A DNA stretch of 37,265 nt from Flavobacteriaceae bacterium (GCA_014763515.1 JACXVH010000002.1:1-37265), one strand, 5' to 3'. Shown: positions 19,421 to 29,081, numbered from the stretch's first letter. Notes: generated by a model not told the origin, from the sequence alone. Numbers and translations: made by a program.

Positions 19421-20376
19421 TGCTAACAAGTATAAAAATCGATAAACTAAATATTTTTTTGATGTCGTTATCAGCTTTGTTAGCTTTTTTTATTCCATTC
19501 GAATTATTTCTGTTTGTTTATGCTTTTTTGGGACCATTACATTATCTAACAGAAATTAATTGGTTACATCAAAAAAATTATTACACTACAAGCAAAAATG
19601 ATTATTGGGTTTTAATCATAACATTATTAATAATTGGAATCATTGTTTTTAGCCCATTAAGAAATTATGTCCGCACTTTTCTACCTGTTTTTATAGCATT
19701 TGCATTCTTTTCAGCTTTTGTAATGCAATATTATGAAACTAAACAAAGTAAATTTATAGGTTACATAATCAGTTTAATAATTAGTATTTTATTATTTGCC
19801 TTAGTTCAAGAAAAAACTGAAATTGTGTTTTCTATTTTCTTACCAAGTTTAATTCACGTTTTTATTTTTACAGGATTATTCATCTTAATTGGTGCTCTAA
19901 AAACTAAAAATTTATGGGCTAAAATTTCTATTGCCGCTTTTATATTATGTGCTGTTTTATTAATCTTCTCATCAGTTCATTCAGAATTCAATTTCATTAC
20001 TAATTTAAAGCTTCAAGAAAATTATCATTCATTTGAAAAAATCAATCAAACTTTAATTAACTTTTTTTCAGACAATTCAAATACTGTTTTTACCTCTACA
20101 ATTGGTATTCAAATTATGAGGTTTATTGCATTTTCATATACTTATCATTATTTAAATTGGTTTTCTAAAACATCAATAATTCAATGGCATAAAACAACGA
20201 AATTAAAAATGATTGCAATTATTACCATTTGGATAATTTCTGTAGCTCTTTATATCTACAATTACAATTTAGGATTAAAATGGTTGTATTTATTAAGCCT
20301 CGCTCATGTATTTTTAGAGTTTCCTCTAAATTTCACTACTTTTAGAATGTTATTTTCAAGTGTAAAGAATAAATAA
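19420..20376 (+). CDS. Polytopic membrane protein of unknown function with intramembrane His motifs
   Basis: 318 aa, multiple hydrophobic segments; GPLHYLTEINWLHQKNY, SYTYHYLNWFSKTSIIQWH, LSLAHVFLEFPLN; starts at the DUF58 stop. Confidence 0.72.
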   Translation: MLTSIKIDKLNIFLMSLSALLAFFIPFELFLFVYAFLGPLHYLTEINWLHQKNYYTTSKNDYWVLIITLLIIGIIVFSPLRNYVRTFLPVFIAFAFFSAFVMQYYETKQSKFIGYIISLIISILLFALVQEKTEIVFSIFLPSLIHVFIFTGLFILIGALKTKNLWAKISIAAFILCAVLLIFSSVHSEFNFITNLKLQENYHSFEKINQTLINFFSDNSNTVFTSTIGIQIMRFIAFSYTYHYLNWFSKTSIIQWHKTTKLKMIAIITIWIISVALYIYNYNLGLKWLYLLSLAHVFLEFPLNFTTFRMLFSSVKNK

Positions 20377-20383
20377 TTAAAAG

Positions 20384-20391
20384 TATCTTTG
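20384..20391 (+). promoter_or_regulatory. Bacteroidetes-type -7 element TATCTTTG
   Basis: Exact TAnnTTTG match 15 nt upstream of the RNA methyltransferase ATG at 20406. Confidence 0.45.
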
Positions 20392-20405
20392 CATAAATTT
20401 TCAAT

Positions 20406-21197
20406 ATGAAAAAAATAGAATCGGTTCAAAATCCGTTTATCAAATCATTAGTTCAACTTCAAGAAAAAGCCAAAGTTCGTAAACAAGAAGGAAAATTTTT
20501 AATTGAAGGAAAACGCGAAATAGAATTGGCTTTAAAAGGCGGATATTCATTAAAAACGATTCTTTTTTTAGCTGAAATCTTTTCGGAAGAACAACTAAAA
20601 AATTTTTCAATTTCTCCAAAAACCGAGAAAATAGAAATTTCGAAAGAAGTCTATCAAAAATTAGCCTATAGAGATACTACCGAAGGAATTTTGGCTGTTG
20701 CTGAATCCAAATCTTTAGCACTAAACGATTTAAAATTATCTAAAAATCCGCTTATTTTAGTAGCCGAAGGTTTAGAAAAACCAGGAAATCTTGGCGCTAT
20801 ACTTAGAACTGCTGATGCCGCTAATATTGATGCAGTTATCATTGCGAACCCTAAAACAGATTTATACAATCCAAATATTGTACGATCTAGTGTAGGCTGC
20901 TTATTTACACGACAAATTGCAACGGGAACTTCCGAAGAAGTTGTGCAATTTTTAAAAGAAAACAATATCAACTTTTATAGTGCTACACTTCAAAATTCAA
21001 ATGCTTATCATGTTGAAAATTATACGCAACCCACTGCAATTGTTGTAGGAACTGAAGCAACTGGTTTAACTGAAATTTGGCGAACTGAAAGTACGCAAAA
21101 CGTAATTATTCCTATGCAGGGCGAAATTGATTCTATGAATGTTTCAGTGGCAGCTGCAATTTTACTTTTTGAAGCAAAAAGACAGCGCGGTTTCTAG
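20406..21197 (+). CDS. TrmH/SpoU-family RNA methyltransferase
   Basis: KFLIEGKREIELAL...LILVAEGLEKPGNLGAILRTADAANIDAVI...IVVGTEATGLTEIW...VIIPMQGEIDSMNVSVAAAILLFEAKRQR. Confidence 0.93.
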   Translation: MKKIESVQNPFIKSLVQLQEKAKVRKQEGKFLIEGKREIELALKGGYSLKTILFLAEIFSEEQLKNFSISPKTEKIEISKEVYQKLAYRDTTEGILAVAESKSLALNDLKLSKNPLILVAEGLEKPGNLGAILRTADAANIDAVIIANPKTDLYNPNIVRSSVGCLFTRQIATGTSEEVVQFLKENNINFYSATLQNSNAYHVENYTQPTAIVVGTEATGLTEIWRTESTQNVIIPMQGEIDSMNVSVAAAILLFEAKRQRGF

Positions 21198-21202
21198 TTA
21201 AA

Positions 21203-21964
21203 TTATTTATTCCAAATTTTCCACGCTTTTTCTGCTTGAAAAACAAGCATTTCGTAACCGTTTTGCACCTTAGCTCCATTCTCTTTTGCTTTTCTCATAA
21301 AAGTAGTTACTTCTGGATTGTAAACTAAATCAAATGCAATGTGTTTATTGGTAAACAATTCATAATTTAATGGCGGACACGACTCTATATTTGGATGTGT
21401 TCCAAGCGGAGTTGTATTAATAATTATTTGATAATCTTTGAAAACTTCTGCATCTAATTCTTCGTAGGAAAACTCATATTCTGAAGCATTTCTCGAAGCA
21501 AAATCAAATTCTATTTTCATTTTTCTTAGAGCATAAGCAATTGCTTTACTTGCGCCACCAGTTCCTAAAATTAAAGCCTTTTTATGATGGTTTTCTAATA
21601 GTGGTAACAAAGCTTTTTTAAATCCGTAATGATCTGTATTATGTCCTTTTAGCTTTTTCTTTTTAGAAATAGAAATTGTATTTACCGCTCCTATCTTGCG
21701 GGCAGTTTTAGAAAGCCCGTCTAGATATGAAATAATTTCTTCTTTATATGGGATAGTAACGTTCATTCCTTTTAAACCTTTTGTTTCACTAATAACATTA
21801 GGAAACTCTTTAATAGTTTGAATATCAAAATTTAAATATTCGCAATTATCAAAATGTAAAAGAGAAAACTTTTCATTAAAATACTTTCTAGAAAATGAGT
21901 ACGAAATATTTCTACCCACTAACCCATATTTTATCTGCTTTTTATGTTTTTTATTTTTCCCCAT
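21203..21964 (-). CDS. aroE: Shikimate dehydrogenase
   Basis: YGLVGRNISYSFSRKYFNEKF...GMNVTIPYKEEII...KIGAVNTI...GHNTDHYGFKKAL...ALILGTGGASKAIAYAL. Confidence 0.93.
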   Translation of the reverse strand: MGKNKKHKKQIKYGLVGRNISYSFSRKYFNEKFSLLHFDNCEYLNFDIQTIKEFPNVISETKGLKGMNVTIPYKEEIISYLDGLSKTARKIGAVNTISISKKKKLKGHNTDHYGFKKALLPLLENHHKKALILGTGGASKAIAYALRKMKIEFDFASRNASEYEFSYEELDAEVFKDYQIIINTTPLGTHPNIESCPPLNYELFTNKHIAFDLVYNPEVTTFMRKAKENGAKVQNGYEMLVFQAEKAWKIWNK

Positions 21965-22938
21965 TACGAATTGGTTTTACCTAATTTAAAAGCTAATTTT
22001 TCGAGTCCAAAAATTAAGAAAAATCCAATAACTGCCATAATAATTGCGCCAAAAATTTTAGGTTCGCCTACAAAATTTATTGGTAAAATACTTCTTTCTA
22101 TAAAAGGAACTGTCGCACCATGACTATTAACTCTTGTCTCTAAAACTTCCTTCCAAGGCCAAATTTTATTTAATGATCCAATCATAAATCCAATTAACAA
22201 TGCTAATGTAGTATTTTTATGATGTGCAAACATCCAGGTTAAAACTCTTGAGAAAAGCTTTAAACCTAAAATTGCTCCACCTGCAAAAACTGCTAATTTT
22301 GTGAACGCTTGTAATAACAAATCGGTATTCATTTGTGTTAAACCTTCACGTAATTGATTAATTGTTCTTATTACTGTTTGATAAGACCCCATTAACAGTA
22401 AGATAAATGCTCCTGAAACACCTGGCAAAATCATTGCAATTATCGCTAAAAAACCAGATAAAAATAAATATGGATAACTATCTGGTGAGCTTGTTGGCTC
22501 AGCAATAGTAATGTAATAAGATAAAATAGTTCCTATTAATAACGCTATTATTCCTTTTAAATGCCAATGCGTTATTTCTTTCCAAATGAAAACAATACTT
22601 GCAATTACTAATCCGAAGAAAAATGACCAAACTAAAATAGGTTGTGTTTCTAAAAGATGGGTAATAATCTTTGAAAAAGTTAAAACACTAATTGCAATTC
22701 CGGATAATAAAGCTAACAAAAAATTGCCGTTTACGGATCCCCAAGCTGCTTTAAAACCATTGTTTTTTAGAGTCTTAAGTGTACCAATGTTAATTTTATT
22801 TATACTGTCAATTAACTCTTGATAAATTCCGGAAATAAATGCAATAGTTCCGCCTGAAACTCCAGGAACAACATCGGCAGCTCCCATAGCTATACCTTTT
22901 AAGGTAATCAATAAATAATCTGGAAATAGTTTTCTCAT
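21964..22938 (-). CDS. DUF368 domain-containing membrane protein (start refined to 22938)
   Basis: MRKLFPDYLLITLKGIAMGAADVVPGVSGGTIAFISGIYQELIDSI...AIIAMILPGVSGAFILLLMGSYQ; the listed start at 22956 lies inside the upstream terminator hairpin. Confidence 0.9.
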   Translation of the reverse strand: MRKLFPDYLLITLKGIAMGAADVVPGVSGGTIAFISGIYQELIDSINKINIGTLKTLKNNGFKAAWGSVNGNFLLALLSGIAISVLTFSKIITHLLETQPILVWSFFFGLVIASIVFIWKEITHWHLKGIIALLIGTILSYYITIAEPTSSPDSYPYLFLSGFLAIIAMILPGVSGAFILLLMGSYQTVIRTINQLREGLTQMNTDLLLQAFTKLAVFAGGAILGLKLFSRVLTWMFAHHKNTTLALLIGFMIGSLNKIWPWKEVLETRVNSHGATVPFIERSILPINFVGEPKIFGAIIMAVIGFFLIFGLEKLAFKLGKTNS

Positions 22939-22950
22939 AGTCATAAAAAA

Positions 22951-22985
22951 AGTCATTCTAAAACAAAAATAGTTAAAGAATGACT
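22951..22985 (-). terminator. Rho-independent-like terminator of the TPR gene
   Basis: Minus strand AGTCATTCT - 17 nt - AGAATGACT followed by TTTTTTT. Confidence 0.6.
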
Positions 22986-23004
22986 CTTGTACTAGTATTA
23001 AAAG

Positions 23005-24402
23005 TTATTTTAATCTAAACTTTTCAATTTGTGCTTGAACTTCTGAACTACCCCAAGCAAATGGGAAATTCTCTTCAAGAATTGTATGATTCGCAAAATT
23101 TAATCGTAAACCATTACTCAAGTGAAACCTACCTTTATCATTTTCACCTAATAGGTAGTATAAACCTGCTAATCGATATTCAATTTCAAATTCATCTGGA
23201 AATACATCTGAAGCTTGCAATAAAATTTCAACACCATTTTCAAATTTACCTAAAAATTGCAACATATTTGACCACAATATAAAAGTATCTAAATTTATAT
23301 CGCCACTTTCAAATGCTCTACGATAACCTAACTCGGCTTCTTCATAGAAGTTTAAAGCTTCATTAATAGCTGCATATCTTTTCCAATAAAAACTATTTTC
23401 TCCATCTATACCTATTGCTTTATTTACATAATATAAAGCTTTTTGGAAGTTTTTTTGGCGAATATAAAAATCAGTAATTGCTATCCACCCTTTATCTAAA
23501 AGCGGATCTTCATGAACTGTTTTATGATAATATTTAAGCGCTTTTTCTTTGTTCCCTAATCGTTCATAACATTTACCAATTCTTAACAAAGCAAATGATG
23601 TAGGATCATCTAATTCAATCGTTGTTTTAAAACTTTCAATTGCTTCCTCATATCGTTTTAATTTTTCTAAAGACTTTCCTTTTTCCATAAAAGCCCCTAA
23701 AAAAGTATCATCTATAATAGTTGCATAATCAAAAGCCCAAACAGCTTTTTCATAATTTTTTAAAGCATAATACTGACGTCCTAATTGATGCCAAGCTACT
23801 TCGCTGTAGGGATTTCGATTAATAAAACTTTCTAAATACTCAATAGCTTTTTCATTTTGTTCCAAAAAATCATAACAATAAACCACATTATATAATGCCG
23901 AATAATCTTGATCGTCCTCTTCTAAACATAATATAAAATAATCTTTAGCCTTTTCCAGATCATCCATAAATAGATATTCCATTCCTATCATAGAATAAAC
24001 ATCGGCTAAATCATCGGTATACTTCAAGGCAAGTTTTAAAGTTTCGATAGCTTTTTCATGCTGATCTCGCTTCGAATGAATTTGAGCTTGCTGTATATAA
24101 ATTTCTTCATTGGTTGGTTCTATTGCATACAATTCTTGCAATAATCTTTCCGCTAAATCTAGTTTATCCTCGTAAACCAACATTTCTACTTGAACTAATC
24201 TTAATCCTGTAGATTTTGGATGTTGCTCTAGCCCTAATTTTAAAGCTCTTTTAGCTAAATTCATTCGGCCTGTATCCATGTAGTGAAGAATAATATCTTC
24301 AAACTCTTCTGAATCAAAAAAGAAAACTTTATTGGTTTTCAACATCGATTCAAATTTGGATAACGAAAGGTTGTTTTCTTCTTCATCGTGACTCAATCTC
24401 AT
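23005..24402 (-). CDS. Tetratricopeptide repeat protein
   Basis: 465 aa with many TPR-like units (ADVYSMIGMEYLFMDDLEKAKDYFILCLEEDDQD, VAWHQLGRQYYALKNYEKAVWAFDYA, etc.). Confidence 0.93.
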   Translation of the reverse strand: MRLSHDEEENNLSLSKFESMLKTNKVFFFDSEEFEDIILHYMDTGRMNLAKRALKLGLEQHPKSTGLRLVQVEMLVYEDKLDLAERLLQELYAIEPTNEEIYIQQAQIHSKRDQHEKAIETLKLALKYTDDLADVYSMIGMEYLFMDDLEKAKDYFILCLEEDDQDYSALYNVVYCYDFLEQNEKAIEYLESFINRNPYSEVAWHQLGRQYYALKNYEKAVWAFDYATIIDDTFLGAFMEKGKSLEKLKRYEEAIESFKTTIELDDPTSFALLRIGKCYERLGNKEKALKYYHKTVHEDPLLDKGWIAITDFYIRQKNFQKALYYVNKAIGIDGENSFYWKRYAAINEALNFYEEAELGYRRAFESGDINLDTFILWSNMLQFLGKFENGVEILLQASDVFPDEFEIEYRLAGLYYLLGENDKGRFHLSNGLRLNFANHTILEENFPFAWGSSEVQAQIEKFRLK

Positions 24403-24509
24403 AGCTACTTCAGTTTATGGTTTTGTCCTTAACTAAATTAAGGATTTAAACAGGGCATAAAGTTTTTACAACAAATTGTTTTAAACAATTTAATTAACAA
24501 TTTAGTTTT

Positions 24510-24588
24510 AGGTAAAGGGTTATAGGTGATGGGTTATAGGGTTTGTATAATTTCATTCCTTTTACCATTAACCCTAAACCATTAACCT
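24510..24588. repeat. Imperfect inverted repeat of telomere-like words (GGGTTA-type), 31-nt arms, 17-nt spacer
   Basis: AGGTAAAGGGTTATAGGTGATGGGTTATAGG (24510-24540) versus CCTTTTACCATTAACCCTAAACCATTAACCT (24558-24588); 22/31 positions complementary by hand alignment; the right arm overlaps the aminotransferase stop codon. Confidence 0.7.
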
Positions 24589-25760
24589 ATACTATTTAAT
24601 ACCTCAATAATAATGCCACAACCTTTTCTAATTTCTTCTTTACTAATCGTGAGCGGTGGCGTAATGCGAATTGCCTTTCCTTCGAACAAAAGCCAGAATA
24701 GAATAACGCCTCTTTTATGACATTCTAAAATAACCTGATTCGTTATTTCAGGACTTTCTGTCATAGCAGCAAGCATTAATCCTTTTCCTCTAACTTCTTT
24801 TATAAGGGGATGAACTAAAAGCTCTCTAAATAATTGTTCTTTTTCTAATGCTTCTTGCATTAAGTTAGTTTCCGTAACTTCTTGTAAAGTTGCTAATGAT
24901 GCTGCGGCAATTACAGGATGTCCTCCAAATGTAGTGATATGACCTAATTTAGGATCATGACTTAGTAAATCCATCATTTCTGCTGAAGCTGTAAAAGCAC
25001 CAACAGGCATTCCGCTTGCCATTCCTTTTCCCATTACAACAACATCAGGAACAACATCGTAATTTTGAAATCCGAATAATTTACCGGTGCGACCAAAACC
25101 AGGTTGAATTTCATCTAAAATCATAACTGCACCAACTTCCGTACATCGTTGGCGAACTTTCTTCAGAAAATCATTTTCGGGTTGTATAAATCCTGCACCA
25201 CCTTGAATTGTTTCTAATAAAACCCCAGCTGTTTTAGTAGTTATTTTCTCTAAATCGGCTTCGTTATTAAAAGTTATAAAATCAACATCTGGAATTAAAG
25301 GCCGAAAAATTTGTTTGCGTTCTTCAAAGCCCATAACACTCATACTTCCCATTGTATTTCCGTGGTAAGCATTGTAACATGAAATCCATTGACTTCTTCC
25401 AGTTACTCTACGAGCTAATTTTAAAGCACCTTCAATTGCCTCTGTACCAGAATTTACCAAATAGGTTTTAGTCAACGGAGCTGGCATATGAGCTGCTAAT
25501 AACTTACAAAACTCGGTAGCTGGATGTTGCGCATATTCGCCATAAACCATTACATGTGAATATTTATCGAGTTGCGCTTTAATAGCATCATTAACTCTTT
25601 TAGGTTGGTGACCTAATGTATTTGCAGAAACTCCAGCAACAAAATCTAGATAAGCATTATTATTAGTATCGTAAATATAACTTCCTTCTGCCCTAGAAAT
25701 TTCCATTGCTAATGGATGTGGGGAAGTTTGGGCTTGATATTCAAAAAAGTCTTTAAGCAT
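24582..25760 (-). CDS. Class III (acetylornithine-type) PLP aminotransferase, aspartate aminotransferase family
   Basis: YLVNSGTEAIEGALKLARRVTGR...YHGNTMGSMSVMG...VGAVMILDEIQPGFGRTGKLFGFQNYDVVPDVVVMGKGMASGMPVGAF...TTFGGHPVIAAA. Confidence 0.93.
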   Translation of the reverse strand: MLKDFFEYQAQTSPHPLAMEISRAEGSYIYDTNNNAYLDFVAGVSANTLGHQPKRVNDAIKAQLDKYSHVMVYGEYAQHPATEFCKLLAAHMPAPLTKTYLVNSGTEAIEGALKLARRVTGRSQWISCYNAYHGNTMGSMSVMGFEERKQIFRPLIPDVDFITFNNEADLEKITTKTAGVLLETIQGGAGFIQPENDFLKKVRQRCTEVGAVMILDEIQPGFGRTGKLFGFQNYDVVPDVVVMGKGMASGMPVGAFTASAEMMDLLSHDPKLGHITTFGGHPVIAAASLATLQEVTETNLMQEALEKEQLFRELLVHPLIKEVRGKGLMLAAMTESPEITNQVILECHKRGVILFWLLFEGKAIRITPPLTISKEEIRKGCGIIIEVLNSIG

Positions 25761-25771
25761 TTTTTTTAGTA

Positions 25772-26046
25772 AAGAGTGATTAGTAAAAAGTAATTAGTGA
25801 AATTTTTTTTTATCTATTTGTTTTCTTGTTTAAATAATTTTGTTCTTTCAAAAACAGACAGTTAAAAATTGAGGTTAATCAATCTCTATTTTCAATAATT
25901 CATTTTTCAAAAATATGTATTATTAACTGTAAAAAATAAAATTCGTTATTTAATCATAATGAAATTTCACTATAATTTTAAAAATATTTTTTTCACTACT
26001 CATAAAAATAAAACTATTGACTAATTACTTATTCCTAATTACTCTT
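25772..26046. repeat. Inverted repeat of AGTnATTAG words flanking a ~221-nt noncoding region
   Basis: AAGAGTGATTAGTAAAAAGTAATTAGT (25772-25798) versus reverse complement of 26020-26046, AAGAGTAATTAGGAATAAGTAATTAGT; 24/27 identical by hand alignment. Confidence 0.75.
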
Positions 26047-27675
26047 ATTATTCTTATCGTAATCTAAAGTTTCAGGCAGCACTTCCATCGGAACGTCTTC
26101 TTCTTCAGATTTTTTCTTGCTTTCAATTAAAATTTGTTCGTGAATAATATTTTCTTCCTCTGGAAAAATATCTTCTTTTGAACGAATTCGCTCATCTCCT
26201 CTCCAAATAAAACCCCTTAGTTTTCTAACATTTTCTGGAAATTCATTTTCTGGATGTAAAAGACTTTCTACATCTTTTTTTGCAGTAACCGTTTCAATTT
26301 GATTATCTTCAATTTCCATATTAATTTCGCTACACTTCTTTTTATCTATACCTATTAATTGATTATCATCGTCATACATATAATAAATAACCTCAGCATT
26401 ACGCTTTACATCAACTTGGCTTAACTTATTATCTTTAAATTTACCGAACAAATCAATTCCTTTAATTTGGTTATAACCATTTTCACTTAATGTATCTTTT
26501 TGAATTAAAAAGGCATTATTGAGCACTTTTAAAGAATCTAATTGTTGAGTTTTGTTATTCCCTATTAAGTGCATAAGGTCTCCCGTCATTTGATTATCTT
26601 GATTCCAAACTACTGGATTACCAATTAATTGTGTAAGAGCTGTTTTATTGTTAGAATGAATAGAATCACATTTTCCGCTCATATCTGTTTTATAAAACCT
26701 TACATTGTTGAAGGCTCTAATAGTTCTATTTTCAGGCGGACCAGTTACCAAAATCTTTTTGCCATGCATAAACAAAGAATCATTTTCTACTTTAGTTACT
26801 ACAACTGCTCTTTTAGTTAAAATGATAGAATCTTTTCGAGTTGCTGTATCACGCCACATTTCGGCATAATGACCTCGAGCAACCATATTATTTATAGTAT
26901 CTGTAATTTTTACATTATTTATAGCTCGAGAAAAATTTTTGGATTGATCGTAATACAAATCGTCTCCTTCAATAATTTTATTATCGTAAGTTATTTTAGA
27001 ATTCTTCTGAAGTTTTCCTACATTATTTTTGGTGTCGTAAAAACCATTTTCGGTATAAATTACATTTCCTTGATTTGTAATTGTTGAAGGTCCAAAAACA
27101 TAAGCATGTCCCGAATTTTCGTAAAAATCGAGATGATTTGTTTCAATCTTCGCTTTTGGGTTTGTAACTACAACTTTAGTATTAAACTGGTACTTTTTTG
27201 AAGCTACGTAATATCTTCCTGATTTACTTTTTAAGGTATTGTCTTTATTAATTATGGTTCCGTAACTGTTATAAAAAGCTACTTGATTTTTTTTATCGAA
27301 ATAGATTGTATCTGTAGTTAAAGTAGATTCTGGTGAACGCAAAAAAACATCGCCAGTTGCGAAAGCTAATTCTTTTTTACCGTCATATTCCGCATAGCGA
27401 CTGTTCATTTGAATGGTATCACCTTGATTTATTCTAACGTTACCAAAAGCTTTAATATAGTTTTCTGCATCAAAATAATAGACTTTATTACAATTAATTT
27501 TAACCCCATTATGCAGCACTCTAACGTTACCTGTAAAGACTGTAGCTCCAGGAATTTCGTTTTGATTTCTGTCGACAAAATCAGAATTCTCAACAATAAT
27601 TTTTTTGTTTTCTTGAGCTACAACTATTTGTAAAGCAGTAAGTATAAAAATTATATATGTTATTATATTTTTCAA
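26035..27675 (-). CDS. OstA/LptA-like organic solvent tolerance protein
   Basis: Signal peptide then repeated beta-strand motifs FTGNVRVLHNGVKINCNKVYYFDAENYIKAFGNVRINQGDTIQMNSRYAEYDGKKELAFATGDVFLRSPESTLTTDTIYFD, typical of OstA-like beta-jellyroll proteins. Confidence 0.85.
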   Translation of the reverse strand: MKNIITYIIFILTALQIVVAQENKKIIVENSDFVDRNQNEIPGATVFTGNVRVLHNGVKINCNKVYYFDAENYIKAFGNVRINQGDTIQMNSRYAEYDGKKELAFATGDVFLRSPESTLTTDTIYFDKKNQVAFYNSYGTIINKDNTLKSKSGRYYVASKKYQFNTKVVVTNPKAKIETNHLDFYENSGHAYVFGPSTITNQGNVIYTENGFYDTKNNVGKLQKNSKITYDNKIIEGDDLYYDQSKNFSRAINNVKITDTINNMVARGHYAEMWRDTATRKDSIILTKRAVVVTKVENDSLFMHGKKILVTGPPENRTIRAFNNVRFYKTDMSGKCDSIHSNNKTALTQLIGNPVVWNQDNQMTGDLMHLIGNNKTQQLDSLKVLNNAFLIQKDTLSENGYNQIKGIDLFGKFKDNKLSQVDVKRNAEVIYYMYDDDNQLIGIDKKKCSEINMEIEDNQIETVTAKKDVESLLHPENEFPENVRKLRGFIWRGDERIRSKEDIFPEEENIIHEQILIESKKKSEEEDVPMEVLPETLDYDKNNKSN

Positions 27676-27747
27676 TCTACTAAAATTTTGTCAAAAATAA
27701 TTAAAAAGAACTAATGCCTTTTATTATTAAGAATATTTTATAAATAA

Positions 27748-27775
27748 AAAACGCTCTAGTTAGAGCGTTTTTTCA
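27748..27775 (-). terminator. Symmetric rho-independent terminator downstream of purA
   Basis: AAAAAACGCTCTAGTTAGAGCGTTTTTT: near-perfect hairpin flanked by A/T tracts, directly after the purA stop on the minus strand. Confidence 0.85.
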
Positions 27776-27776
27776 A

Positions 27777-29048
27777 TTATTTTATAATTGTTTGTGTTCT
27801 ATCTGGACCAACCGATACTACTTTAATTGGCACTTCTAATTCTTGTTCAATAAAAGTAATGTATTCTTTTAATTCTTGTGGTAATTCTTCATAAGAAGAC
27901 ATTCCTGTTAAATCAGCTTTCCAACCTTTCATTTCTGTGTAAACTGGTTCCACATTTTCTGGTTCAATATTGTAAGGAAGATGCTTAATTTCTTGACCTT
28001 TGTATTGATAAGCAGTACAAACTTTTAAAGTATCAAAACCAGAAAGTACATCACCTTTCATCATGTATAATTCTGTAACACCATTTACTTGTACTGCATA
28101 TTTTAATGCCACTAAATCTAACCAACCACAGCGACGAGGACGACCAGTTACTGAACCAAATTCGCTACCTACTTTTGCCATTGTTTGTCCTATTTCATCA
28201 AATAATTCTGTTGGAAATGGACCAGAACCTACACGAGTTGTGTATGCTTTAAAAATTCCGAATACTTCTTTTACCTTATTTGGTGCAATTCCTAAACCAG
28301 TACAAGCACCTGCAGCAGTAGTATTTGAAGATGTAACAAATGGATAAGTTCCAAAATCTACATCTAAAAGAGAACCTTGAGCACCTTCTGCTAAAATAGA
28401 TTTTCCTTCTTTTAAAGCATTGTTCAAAAATTCCTCACTATCAATAAAAGTAAGGGTTTTAAGTGCTTTAACAGCTTCAAAAAACTCTTCTTCCATTTCT
28501 TTTAAATCGTATTGTAAATCTACATCGTAGAAAGCAATCATTGCTTCATGTTTATCTGCTAATGAACGGTATCTTTCTTTAAAATCAGTTAATTCGATAT
28601 CTCCAACACGCAAACCATTTCTTCCTGTTTTATCCATGTAAGTTGGCCCGATACCTTTTAAAGTAGAACCAATTTTAGCTTTTCCTTTTGAAGCTTCAGA
28701 TGCAGCATCCAATAAACGATGTGTAGGTAAAATTAAATGCGCTTTGCGAGAAATAAACAATTTAGATGTTGTATCCATATTGAATTTTGCTAATCCTTCA
28801 ATCTCTTTTTGAAAGACTACAGGATCCATTACCACACCGTTTCCTATTATATTGATTGCATTTTTATGGAAAATACCTGAAGGTATAGTCCTTAAAACGT
28901 GTTTAATACCATCAAATTCTAATGTATGTCCCGCATTTGGACCACCTTGAAAACGAGCGATAATATCGTATTTTGAAGTTAATACATCTACAATTTTCCC
29001 TTTTCCTTCGTCACCCCATTGAAGACCTAACAGTAAATCTACAGTCAT
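27777..29048 (-). CDS. purA: Adenylosuccinate synthase
   Basis: VDLLLGLQWGDEGKGKIVDVLTSKYDIIARFQGGPNAGHTL...IGSTLKGIGPTYMDKTGRNGLRVGD...TGRPRRCGWLDLVALKYA. Confidence 0.98.
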   Translation of the reverse strand: MTVDLLLGLQWGDEGKGKIVDVLTSKYDIIARFQGGPNAGHTLEFDGIKHVLRTIPSGIFHKNAINIIGNGVVMDPVVFQKEIEGLAKFNMDTTSKLFISRKAHLILPTHRLLDAASEASKGKAKIGSTLKGIGPTYMDKTGRNGLRVGDIELTDFKERYRSLADKHEAMIAFYDVDLQYDLKEMEEEFFEAVKALKTLTFIDSEEFLNNALKEGKSILAEGAQGSLLDVDFGTYPFVTSSNTTAAGACTGLGIAPNKVKEVFGIFKAYTTRVGSGPFPTELFDEIGQTMAKVGSEFGSVTGRPRRCGWLDLVALKYAVQVNGVTELYMMKGDVLSGFDTLKVCTAYQYKGQEIKHLPYNIEPENVEPVYTEMKGWKADLTGMSSYEELPQELKEYITFIEQELEVPIKVVSVGPDRTQTIIK

Positions 29049-29081
29049 TGTGTTGTTTGTTGTTTTATTTGAGTTGTTTTA

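Noticed and set aside
24510-24588. True telomere or rRNA-like element from the GGGTTA words
   Set aside because: Internal intergenic position between two intact genes, words degenerate, and paired with an inverted arm; no chromosome end.
25799-26019. Small ncRNA or riboswitch in the noncoding region between the OstA-like gene and the aminotransferase
   Set aside because: AT-rich with only weak internal pairings; no recognisable riboswitch or RNA-family motif.
29049-29081. Repeat TTGTTTTATT before purA as a regulatory repeat
   Set aside because: Short low-complexity A/C-rich leader typical of translation initiation regions in these bacteria; two copies of a 10-mer are not compelling.
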